A DNA stretch of 64,000 bases from Utricularia gibba. Taxonomy: Eukaryota > Streptophyta > Magnoliopsida > Lamiales > Lentibulariaceae. Of this stretch, positions 32,015 through 49,000 are shown one piece after another (within the stretch, counting starts at the first letter, position 1; each line of letters begins with the position of its first letter). The notes beneath the pieces were generated by a model. It was not told the DNA's origin, ran no database searches, and saw only the letters and a list, made by a program, of their open reading frames with translations. Where the stretch lies: contig CM007989.1 of assembly GCA_002189035.1 (NCBI GenBank), positions 2,604,001 to 2,668,000 of the forward strand. The letters are read 5' to 3'. The position numbers were made by a program, and so were the translations under genes.

Positions 32015-33696
32015 ATGGGGTGTTTTTCTTGGGCTGGAAGATCATCATCCAGCGAAAAGCCGTTCAGGAAACGATGCAATGATCGGTGTGAAGGAGATGA
32101 AGATGTTAACGTTCACCCCGAGAAGTCGCAAGGTAAGAGATTTTGTGTCCAACGAAACGTTTGATCGAAAGATGAGCGATAGACATGGGAGACCGTTTCT
32201 GGGCTTTTTACTTGTTTGGGGAGATGAAAAGGAATTTGTGTTGGAATGTTTTTATCATTTTCATGATGGTTTTCCTTTGTTGTCTGATTTGTATGAAAGG
32301 TGTTTGATAGAATGTCTGCATGCATGGATATGCAGATATGGAATGTGGATGGATTTGGACAATGTTGTCACCGTCTTTCTTTTTATGGTTTTTACAGAGA
32401 CGACTAAATTGATGAATGGCCATCAAGAATCTACGTCTCAATATTCGTTTCTTGATAAAGATGTGAAACAGGGGGATGGAAATCCGAATCCTAATGGAAA
32501 CTGTGACACATATGACTCCAAGTCCAAGAAATTCACCTTAGCGGAAATGGTTGCTGCTACAGATGATTTCAGGGGTGATTATTTCCTGGGAGAAGGTGGT
32601 TTTGGGAAGGTTTATAAGGGGATATTTCATGATTCTGGTGAGGTAAACGTGTTTTGGGTTCTCCTGTCTTGCTCTACTCTGTTTTTTAACTTTGAGGCTT
32701 CTCATATATGTAACTGTGGATTGGGCAGATCGTAGCGATTAAGCAACTGGATCGCAACGGATGCCAGGGGGTGAAGGAACTAATCATGGAAGTTTCAACA
32801 TTAGGAAACGCAGAGCATCCAAATCTAGTTAAACTTTTAGGTTATTGCATTGAAGAAGATCAGAGTTTGTTGGTTTATGAATACATGCCACTTGGTTCAT
32901 TAGAAGATCATTTGCAGGGTAAGTCTTCTGATCCTCCATGTGAGTATGATTCTATCTGCCATGTGAATGAATGCATTTTCTCTTTTGTTTTGCTCTAGGC
33001 CCTGTGTGGAAAAGAAAAGCAATGGATTGGAACACCAGAATGAAGATAGTTGCAGGAGCAGCAAGAGGATTAGAATACCTGCATAACAAAATGAACCCAC
33101 CTGTGATCTATCGTGACCTCAAATGTTCCAACATTTTGCTGGGTGAAGGATATCATCCGAAGCTCTCTGATTTCGGGTTAGCGAAAGAAGGCCCCTCGGG
33201 AGACCGAACCCATGTCTCAACTCGAGTAATGGGCACGTACGGTTACTGTGCCCCTGACTACGCCTTGACAGGTCAACTCAACTTCAAGTCAGATATCTAT
33301 AGCTTTGGAGTTGTTCTCCTTGAGATAATCACCGGTAGGAAGGCTATCGATCACATGAGAGAGCCCCGGGAACAGAACCTTGTCGATTGGGTCAGCATCT
33401 TTCTTGCTCCATGCAATCAAAACCGTGGAACTTGAACTGAACTGCGGTTTTTGGTGCAGGCTAAGCCAATGTTCAAGGACAGGAACAAATTCCATCAAAT
33501 GGTGGATCCAGCACTGGAGGGCCGGTACCCTGTTCGAGGACTATACCAAGCATTGGCGATCGCTGCAATGTGCACACAGGAGCAGCCAAGTCTCCGGCCG
33601 CAGATCTCCGATGTGGTGAATGCGCTCAACTTCCTAGCGGCACACAAGTACGATCCTAACATCCACCCTGCTAAAGCTCCTAGAGTCATTGTTTGA
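32015..33696 (+). CDS. Receptor-like cytoplasmic kinase VII, PBL family
   Basis: Five exons: 32015..32132, 32398..32642, 32729..32918, 32999..33390 and 33460..33696, giving 393 residues. The N-terminus [12 protein letters not shown] is the N-myristoylation/palmitoylation signal typical of PBS1-like kinases, so the protein should sit on the inner face of the plasma membrane and relay signals from receptor kinases. The kinase domain begins after [16 protein letters not shown]-loop [11 protein letters not shown] is at 104-114 and the catalytic Lys is 126 (VAIKQ). [39 protein letters not shown] and [22 protein letters not shown] follow. The APD triplet in place of APE is common in this subgroup and not a defect. 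The C-terminus ends KAPRVIV. The open frame starting at 31956 reads through the first intron and should be ignored. The exact PBL number cannot be assigned. Confidence 0.92.
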
Positions 33697-35814
33697 GTTG
33701 GTGGCCTTCTCATCTTCTAAACTTACAAATACTCTGAATAACATTAAAATAAGTATAATACTTCTTAATAAATGTAGTTCATGTCAGTAACGAGTATCAC
33801 TTTTAATGTCATTCCGACACATTCTTATAGATCGAGTCAAATGAAAACAGATAATATTGTGTGGCATGGGGCTTTCCACATGGGTGGGTCTTACACACAA
33901 TGTACCTGGATCAAGATCAAGTCTTGATGATCTTAGACTCGACTCACAGATCTCCAACTGCTGTAGTCTGACGAATTGAACAGAAATGCAATAAATGGCA
34001 ATTCCTAGTGATGTAGAGTAGGCCCTGGCAGCTTAGACTACATTTTTTTTGTATAGTCTAACAGGAGAACCATGGAAGATGAAGCTTTTGGGATTGTAGC
34101 AAAATTTTTCTGCTAATTTTTTTTTTTCACATGGGTTGAAGTTACTTTGGTTTTCACACCTTGTTGTGGCGCCATAACTGCTGAGTGATTGTGGAAGGAG
34201 TTGCTGAGAGTATCCGGAGTTTGGGGTGTTGATTGGGTGCTTAGTTTGCGGTTTACTGATTCCGTTTTACGATATTTGGTGACTTGCATTGTGTATAAGA
34301 CCGTTCAGGCACTTGTATGACTTTGGAACTGTTTAGTTCTGTTGTTGGATTCAAGCTGAAGTTCTTGTCGTTAATTGCTGGAGAATTTGTGAGTTGCTCA
34401 TTCTGAATATTTCAGTCTTGTTTCTGAAAGACAGGGTGCATCACCGCCTTCATGCCAGATGTACGTTCAGTATGTTGCACTGAGCGAGAGAAGGAGACAC
34501 CTTGGGGCAAACCGCACATGAGATGGCTCCGGTCGACAGCAACCAAGAGGATGAGCTGCGCAGAGTCACTCACGCAGAGTGTTTTATGAGACAGATGCAG
34601 AGCAAACCGTCCACGTGGGGCGCTACGTGGGAGCGGCGTACGGATAAGATTAATGTCTGAATAGCAGTCCACATGCCCCCATGGACAACAAGGCACCCAT
34701 ATCGGAGCCCCACCACATTCCCAAGCTCCATACTCTTTCACTGAGCAGAAATGATGAATTCTTCGGGCATCAATTACCCGGCAGCGAAACTTCGAACCGA
34801 GAACTACCAGACGCAGAAAACGCAAGATCCTTAGTTTTGGATATGAACTGCATGTTTCATGAACACAAGAGTCCAAGTTGGATGAATAATTGGAACAGGA
34901 CAAGCAGAGAAGGGAGTGTAGGGACAGGAGTTATCTGGAGATGGGAGGGGAGCGAATGAACCCACGCCCCATTGGATCCGAAATCCGACCACATCTAGCC
35001 TTATCCACCACCCATCCCATCATTTCTCTGTCACCCATCCGACTACGAATTCCGATCAAATAGTATCAGATCTCTCAGCCCATTTCGAACTCCTTTTTTC
35101 CCATTTCCGAGCACACAATGCCCGATACAGAAAATTTGATTCCTGCTAATCTGTACATACAAATATATGATTCTTTGAATGGTTTCTCTGGGAACCCATG
35201 ATCGGACTAGGCGGTGGCTCTGTCTCTGGAGCCATGGGAATGGGAATTGTGTAGAATTGAAAAATGGGTGGCTAAAGAACAAGTCCGGGCCAGGAATGGC
35301 AGGAGCCGCATCGCTTATCCACAACATGGGACTGAATTCGACTGTGCAGAGCATCATTCTTCACCAAAACAACCCCCGTCATATGTTCTACCCGGGTCAG
35401 GTGTGCGTTGTGCAATCTCTGTTTTGTCCCAGGCTTTTGTTTTATTCACGATAATGCCCCCACATCTTTTTGCCTGTGGAGGAAGTAGCCACACGACAGA
35501 CCAACATTTGCCCGAATAAATCCCCACTAAATGGATTTTTCTTTCTTTTTTTAATTAATTAATGCTCATGCGTGGCTAATTTTGAACAAACCAAAGTATT
35601 TAAATAATTGTAAAAAGTATATTTTTATATTATAAAATGGGTTCTATTAAGATATCTCATTGTGGAACAGCCTTATCATGTCTCATTTTAATTAAAAAAT
35701 TGGGAAGATATTATGAGGGAAAATTTTGAGCCACATTTTTAAATAAATTGTGATTTATTTAAAAAATGTTGGATCGGATCAGATATCTAATACGGGAAAC
35801 CACATTTTGGTGTT
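33697..35814. other. Long intergenic region upstream of phototropin 1
   Basis: This 2.1 kb region holds no recognised gene. The stretch 34430-35460 has higher GC than typical spacer DNA here and several open frames of 70-160 codons on both strands, none resembling a known family. A palindromic CCACGTGG (G-box) is at 34611-34618, with a second ACGTGG at 34625-34630. The last 300 bases before the PHOT1 start are AT-rich. A non-coding transcript or an upstream PHOT1 leader exon is possible but unsupported. Confidence 0.4.
34611..34618. promoter_or_regulatory. G-box palindrome CCACGTGG
   Basis: A perfect CACGTG core inside CCACGTGG, about 1.2 kb upstream of the PHOT1 start codon, with another ACGTGG seven bases further on. 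bZIP, bHLH and PIF factors bind such sites. The link to PHOT1 is only positional. Confidence 0.35.
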
Positions 35815-41803
<5,989 letters not shown>

Positions 41804-42078
41804 AGGTGCATTTGCGCGCACTGTCAGAGCAATAGCGCATTATTCTCCAGCATGATCAGAACCACGATGCGCTCAATGCCTTTTTGGCTATGCAGTCTAC
41901 TTTATTGCATACAAATGCATCACTCAGATGTACCTATCCTGACTTAACTCATTCGGTTCAAGTAACATGTTGGCTTGTATTTGCTCAAGGATGGTTACTG
42001 GTTTCATTCTGATGCCTTGCCTTTCTCTTGATCTTTCCCCTTCCCAGTTGCGCTCCATTAACAATTTTACATTTCCTT
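41804..42078. other. Spacer between convergent PHOT1 and RBOH genes
   Basis: 275 bases, tail to tail, presumably both 3' untranslated regions. Confidence 0.5.
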
Positions 42079-45000
42079 CTAAAAATTTTCCTTGTGAAAT
42101 TGAAATCGTGTAGATGAGTTCATGCTGAACTCTTGGCACAGAGACTTCAAAGATTTTGTTAGCATAGGACTCCCACAGTAGAACACACCTGCAGAGAAGA
42201 ACCCACTAAGATGGATTAAAACCCAACTTTCCTGATATTCTGAAAGGAAGGGAGGACTACCTATTCGGCTAGACGGATGAGTAACTGATAAGTCATCCAA
42301 AACTTTCCTCCAGTTGGGCCTCGCGAAGTGGGTTCGAATCTGTTTCAGTTTGTCAGAATGAAAAACCTTGTTGATGATGAGAATTTTCAAGAAAATTCAG
42401 CTTACTCTGGTTTCTGAAACGACATCAATGCCGTTCTTCGCATGTTGCAGGGATTGAACCATGGCGATCAGCGCTGATCGAGCATCACCTTCCGCATACA
42501 TGCTTGTTAGGTAGTTATGCATTTCTATCACTTGCTGCATAAACCACAGAAATAACCATGTAAACATTTGTCATCTTATTTTTTTTGTTGCTGAAAGCTG
42601 TGGTGCAACGTTTACGTTATGATCATACTCGGCGATATCGTCCATTACACCTTTGAACCATTCGAAGGAATCTTGTTCCCTAGTCACCCAGTAGAAATAT
42701 GCTCTGTCTGGACATTTCTTGTCTCCCCATGAATCGTCTGCAGTAGACTGTGGTAAATATCAATCATCATCTCTGTTTCTATCTGTCTTTTTTTCATGCT
42801 TTAAACGGATTTTGCATTGTCCCAGAGATTTACTCACAGACAGGGATTCATTGTTCACAATGTCCTTTATGATGCTGATAAATGGTGTAGCTCCGATTCC
42901 CAGCCCGATCAGCAGCAAAATATCATATTTCTTGTAGTTTTGTGCCGGTGCTCCATATGGTCCCTTGATCATAATTCTAGGTAGCCTGCTTCAAAGGTGA
43001 CGAGAATACATAAAAAGCATGGTCTATTTAGTCTCATGGGGAAGTAAACATACTGTATATGGTTTTCTGAATAGGCTTTGGTCTCCATTCTCACTAAACT
43101 CCCCATTCTTGGCTTTATTGTTGGAGCTTCACATGCCTGTTTGATGCATACAGTTGGAATTATCAGCACCTTTGTTCTCTTTGTTCGTTTAGTGAATGAA
43201 ACCAAACCTTGGCGAAATGATTCCTGAGCGCTGTTGTCCAATCCCCTAAAGTTCGAATATGGACACTCAAGAATTCGTCATCAGGAGCTGAGGTGATCGA
43301 AAACGGGTGCCTGTGAGGTGAATTCAACACTACGTGTCATGCAGTAGGAATGTGGTTTTGGGGGAAGAAGAGGTGCAGTTACCACTCAAATGCTGATATA
43401 TCAGGGCATTTAACAAAGAGGTACATTCCACTCTTGTACTTGAACTCTGGAGGTTTGCTCATATACAATGCCAAAACATTTCCTGTGTAGGTTACAGCCT
43501 GCATAAACAGGACAAATGAGGAGAAAAGAAACCCCAGATGGGCTCAACAGACAGCAAGCATACGGAATGCATGTAAGTGACCTTGATGATATCTACTGTG
43601 TGGTTGTGATCATATAGAGTGTGGATCCTTTCAATGGTGTAGATCAGCATTGGGACTGCAACATACATCCATGTCTAGCAAATATGTATATTTCTTTAGT
43701 CGTTTTACAGAACAGATGTTGTGACAAAGCAGTTAACTCACCGTTTTCTTGTACCATTGTCTGGTGAGGAATAAGAAGTATCCATGTATGATGAAAAGGA
43801 TGTAGACGAAGACGAGCAAATGGTGCGCATACCAAAAGGCATTAAACCCCGCCAAATGGTGCAGAGGCCATGGTAACTTAACAACATTCCTCCGGAATGA
43901 GTGTGTAGCTAATGTGAATGAAAATGTGATGAGGATGATCATGAGAGTTCCTGTGATTCCAGGTATACTTCTCACCAAATCCATGTAAGAAGGTTGATGA
44001 TGATGAAATGCTTCCCGAGAATTGGCTCAAATGTATCATTTGGACATGAGGCGATTCGTATGAGATCACAACTCAAGTGCATCATGGTGTGGATGACAAC
44101 TCCTGTAAGAACACCAGCAGCTATGAGTTTGTGGAAGTTGATGTTATCATCAAATGGAATAATTGTTCCAGAAATGTGTCTCTGAGCTTTGTGAGGCTTC
44201 TTCTACAGACAGGAAGCAGAATGAGAGCCATATTGAACTTTGTTGTCTCTGCTGCACCTTTGGCAAAGCACAAACAGTACCCCATGATCTGAAATGCGGC
44301 CCGGTGTCTATACTGATAGAATTTCCACGCAAAGAGTGAAAGATTTATACTGATCCACAATGTTACCAGCCAAATCCTCTTCCAATTATCGAAGAATTTA
44401 TCTCTGGAGATCGACAGGCACTTGCTGACTGTTGTTCTGTACTCTTTGGGAATCATTGTTAGAGCTAAAGTTCTAGCTTTCTCGACAGATTTTTCGCATC
44501 CATCCACCGAAACCATCCCTCTTAAAAGTGTCTCAAGTTGCCACATCTGTTTCAAGTACAGCAGGATGTAGTGGGAGGACTTGATAGAAGTTACTGATGA
44601 AGAAATGAAAAGAGGAACCTCTATGTATCCTTTGTGGTCAGGATCCAGCTCTTCCATGATTAGTGAAGCATATGTTGCAGCATGTTGCTTAAATTTGGAC
44701 AGTTTGTTTGCCGAAGCACTTAGAACTAGAACCTTGAACATGGCAGAGAATGCAGATATTCAGGCAAGTTGAATCTGAAACAACTGCTTTTGTTCACTCT
44801 CACCTCTCTGACCTCTTCCTCTGATAACCTTCCATCTCCATTCTTGTCACACCTGCAGAAAATCCAGTTCATCATCTATCAGCAAACGGTTTCTACAATC
44901 CAAGAAGCGGATTGCTTACATGTCGAAGAATATCTGAAGCCTCATATCAAGGTCCTGGCTTGTCATATCTTCCCAGAACTCCCTCAACTGATGTATGTTA

Positions 45001-45424
45001 ACCCCATCTCCTGCAATGATTCTCCTGCGCCTCGCCAATGCATCGAACAACTCAGCTGCAAATTCCTTACTATCTCCCAACCCTGCAACACATGAAATCA
45101 TGGTACTCAATACTTCTCCTTCTGATTCTTTGGTGAACATGAGTGATAGAGGGATCCATGAAGATCTAAAGAGGGAAGAAGAAACAGATATCAACCTGTA
45201 CAAACTCCAAATTTATCTCTGAAGAGTCTCCCATCGATGGCATTCTCATGAAAGCGTCTCTCTATTGCTTTCCATGCATCAGCCTCCTTCCCTGTTTTTG
45301 CTCTGTCGAGGAACCGCAGCCCCATCAATCCATTTCTTGCTCCAGATTCAACCCGTCGCAATGATAATGGAACACCTTCTGCATTATTCTCCATGCTTCT
45401 GTGACCATCCTCAATTCCCATCAT
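42079..45424 (-). CDS. Respiratory burst oxidase homologue (NADPH oxidase), short N-terminus, two frameshifts
   Basis: Fourteen minus-strand exons: 45424..45196, 45082..44920, 44852..44804, 44732..44619, 44546..43742, 43674..43582, 43498..43383, 43310..43208, 43136..43054, 42985..42838, 42747..42616, 42534..42406, 42339..42261, 42188..42079. With two bases restored the product has 784 residues. RBOHs pass electrons from cytosolic NADPH through FAD and two haems to apoplastic oxygen, making superoxide. Visible parts are the LRGLRFLD-like region, EF-hand [12 protein letters not shown] (133-144), the degenerate EF-hand DPDHKGYIE, six membrane helices in the large fifth exon with haem-ligand His regions, [42 protein letters not shown] and the terminal FHKENF. 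Exon 5 has single-base losses at 44168-44169 and 44006-44008. The protein starts only about 30 residues before the GLRFLD segment; the usual basic N-terminal extension of 100 or more residues was not found upstream. Subgroup uncertain. Confidence 0.9.
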
Positions 45425-46013
45425 TCTTCACTGTTGTGATCCTGATCTGCCAGACTAAGCGATGCTGTCCATCATCTCCTGGCTCCTCTTACATTTTTAT
45501 TCGATGCAGGATTCAACAGGCATTCTCAACAATGAAATGAGGGTAGTTTCGAACATGAAAATAGCAGAGTTAGGTAAATTGGTTGGTTTCCCGTTTCCTA
45601 TTTTTTGTCAATTTTTATACAACAGATCCAGTAATGTGCCAATGTGATGTTGGATTTTTCTGCACTGTATTTTACCATGTAGTCATTTCTCATCACCTCG
45701 AAACTTACCAACAGAAGTATTGGCTAATGTCGATCTTGATCATACATACTACAGTTTGATTAGATCCGATCAACACCAAATCCACTTGGACCATCACACA
45801 ACCACAGGAGAACTAGTCTTCATATGGTATTAAAAGGGGTTATATAACAAGTTTGTGCAAAGAAAGTGAGTATTCCCATTCTCCGTCAAATTGAAAACAC
45901 GGCTGACGTGAGAGAGGCAACAAATGTTGATTGGTTTCTGTTGTACAACAGCACATGTTGTAACTGCAGCATCACCCTATCTTTGTATCATCCTATCCTG
46001 TTCACTGCTATGT
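45425..46013. promoter_or_regulatory. Upstream region of RBOH and 3' flank of KIN-5C
   Basis: A 589-base spacer between two minus-strand genes in tandem. It was searched in three frames for a missing RBOH N-terminal exon and none was recognised. An in-frame TGA lies two codons before the chosen ATG pair at 45424. Confidence 0.45.
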
Positions 46014-49000
46014 TCAGTTGATAGCAGTAAGAGGAACACGGGGATCTCGCAGTGAGACAGATGCCTCGTGGGGATGCTTGACATCTCCATTTTCCTGCTG
46101 CTTTGGTGGTTTTGCTTCCCAAAATGACTTCAGCAGTTCATCGAAGGATTGTGTTCTGATTTCCTCGATGGAGGCTATGCTTGGAGGGTTAACAGGTCGC
46201 TTCTTCGGCGTCGAGCATGACGGTTGATCAATCTGCAATCAATTTTATACGATGCTGAAATTCAATCTCTTCCAGCAAGTAATCCAGTAGTATGGTTTCT
46301 TTCTTACCATGTACTGCTCAAGGAGGCATGTGCCAGCATTTTCTTTGATTTCTGCAATCTTGTGGTGATGCCCATTATTCAGATCTCTCAAATCATCACA
46401 GCAAGGAACAATCAGTGAGTCCAGGTTGCTAGATGCTTCATGGTCCAGTTGTAGCGACCCTGCAGGCGGCGGTGGTTTTTAACAATCTGGAAAGCTGGCG
46501 ATAAGATAAGATAAGAACTTACTGTTAATGGATGATCTGAGACTCTCGGTTCCAATATTTGCATCTTCCATGGCAGAAGATACAGCTGAGGAGAATTTCC
46601 CACGTAGGTGGTCGATGGTGTTCGTACCTTTCCTGTATCATACAAAACAGGTGTTGGATGAACCAAAAAAATAATCGCATGACTGGTGTATTTTTCTATG
46701 TAAATGTCGTAAACTGACCTGGCTATTCCTTCAACAGATGCGACGTTGCTCCTCTCTAAAGTAAGCAGGGAGTCTTGAGCATCTTTCCAATGTGTTGCAC
46801 CCAGTTTTGCTTGCTCCATGCTGCATGATTTCAAATAAAAGTTTTAACGATGTGAGTGAACCCAGAAATCCTTGGAAATGAAGGCAATCATGCTTACCAC
46901 TTCGAGAGAATGGATTCCATATCTTTTCTTCCAGTTTCCACTGAAGCTGTGTTCTCTTCATATTGCGATTCAGAGTTCTGCGCAAAACTTGTCCATTCAG
47001 CTTTAACAGAGCACGTAGCCTCATGCATCACTGCCATCTCCTTCTGGAGTATGTTTGTTCTGCTGGTTTCACTATCCCGAATGCCATCAATGGTGGACTT
47101 AACCTAGTTCCATCATCAGTTATTCATTATGTTCAAAAACCCAGTTGATAATTTTCACGGACAAGGAACTGGAAAAAAAAAATTTGCTAAAAAGGAAGGA
47201 CTCAAGAAACGGAATCCTCCTAGACATGATCTTCTCAATGTGAAACACAAGAAGAAGAATCAGATTAACAAGAAGACCAACAGAATTCCAAGACGTACCA
47301 ATTTTCTCTTCCTAGCGTTTGAATCAGCAAGCAGCTCTGCCACTTTTTCTAGCAGTTGTTTTTCTTCATTAGCAGCGCATTCCTGCACATGGCACTCACG
47401 AAAATTCAGAGTCAATTTAAAATTATATACCTTTATGTAGCAGCTTTGTTACCTCAAACTTCTGTTCAAGTTCAGATAGCTTCCGATCATTAATCATCTG
47501 TGACTCTCTTACAATTTGGCCAAACATGGAGGCATGGCCGTCTAAGGTATTGAAGAAACTCATAATTATTTGAGAAATTGACCAAGTTGATTCAATAGCC
47601 CTTTGATGAGCCTGTATATATTCATGTAAACATTCAGTACTATTTCTATATGTAATACCTGAGACAAAAACAGAGTGGTTCGTTTACAAATGAACGTATT
47701 TAATAGCATATTCTACCAACCTGTCGCTGCTTTTGTGCGTATGTGGTCAATTTCTCTTCCTGTATGCGTAGACCGTCTTGAAGACCAACAAGTAAACTAT
47801 CAGCCTCTGAAGTAACTCTTCCGAGAAGCTGAAAAAGTATTAAGGACCATCAAAAATCATGCCAGCAGAGGTTGCTAAGCTGTGAGTACAAACCTCCTCT
47901 ACAGATGATGAGTGTGTGGAAACTTCTGCATTCAGCAGATGAAAAGTTTTCTGTGAATTCTGCATCAGTTCCGCATCTAAATCATCTAAGGCCTTGATTC
48001 CACATTCATACATATTCCTCAAGTTCTCAACATGACCTTGAAGGACTTCAGTAGACTAAAAGTAAATGCAAGTATTAATATCCAAGGCGTGTAAAATATT
48101 TGCTATATTGAAAATATGTACCTCTATCTTTGTAGATACAAATGCATGCATATCCGCTTGCATATCGTTTAGCTGCTTCTCTTGGTGAGAAGTTGAAGAT
48201 GCAACAGCTTTATGCAAGATTTCAAGCTGCTGAATCAACTGGGTTTGGAACTTTTGTATCAAAGTTCTATTTTCGTTTTCAATCATGTCCTTGCGTTCTG
48301 TAAACATTGGAAATACTTTAGATTACCAGGGCACGGCTTCAGAAAAAAACGTGAAAAACTGAAGTTAGGAAGAATATAGTCTGACCTATCTTATTGAAGA
48401 GATTAGTGATTTCAAATGATGTTTTCTCCAGTTCTGCGCGGAGATCGAATGCGCAATTGACAAGAGCATTTTCTGGCAGAATGCAGAAATGGTAGCTCAT
48501 TACATGATACATGAAGACAATATGAAAGAAATGGTAGGGAAAAAGTCATTGAAATGCTGAAGATATAATTTGGAAGAACCACAAAATCCAGATTTAAAAG
48601 GTACAACGATTGCAAAATTATGGAGCGTCGGAGCAAAAGATGCCCACTCACCAGATTTAAGAAGATTTGATATTATGTACTCCTTTTCCTTTATTGTTGC
48701 ATTTGCTTGCCTGTGTTTTTCCTCAAGATCTAGCAATGAATGCTCAGTTGCATGAAGCTTTTTCTGAAGTACATCAATGAGCGTGATTAGAGAATACCAT
48801 CATAGATTTGACTAGAAATTCAGTGTTTCTTTAATCTATTTAAAAATTCTTACCTCCGTCTTTTCAAGCTTATCACTAAGTTCACTAGTCAGTTGCTGCT
48901 GAGAACCATACAATTCCCGGAGCTCTGCTAGTTGCTGTACAGAAAGTGAAATTACAATTTCATGAGATTATGCTTTATTTTAGCACCAAAAAATATTAAC

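Noticed and set aside
33240-33270. APD instead of APE in the PBL kinase as a sign of a dead kinase
   Set aside because: APD is common in this PBL subgroup as I recall it, and all catalytic residues are present.
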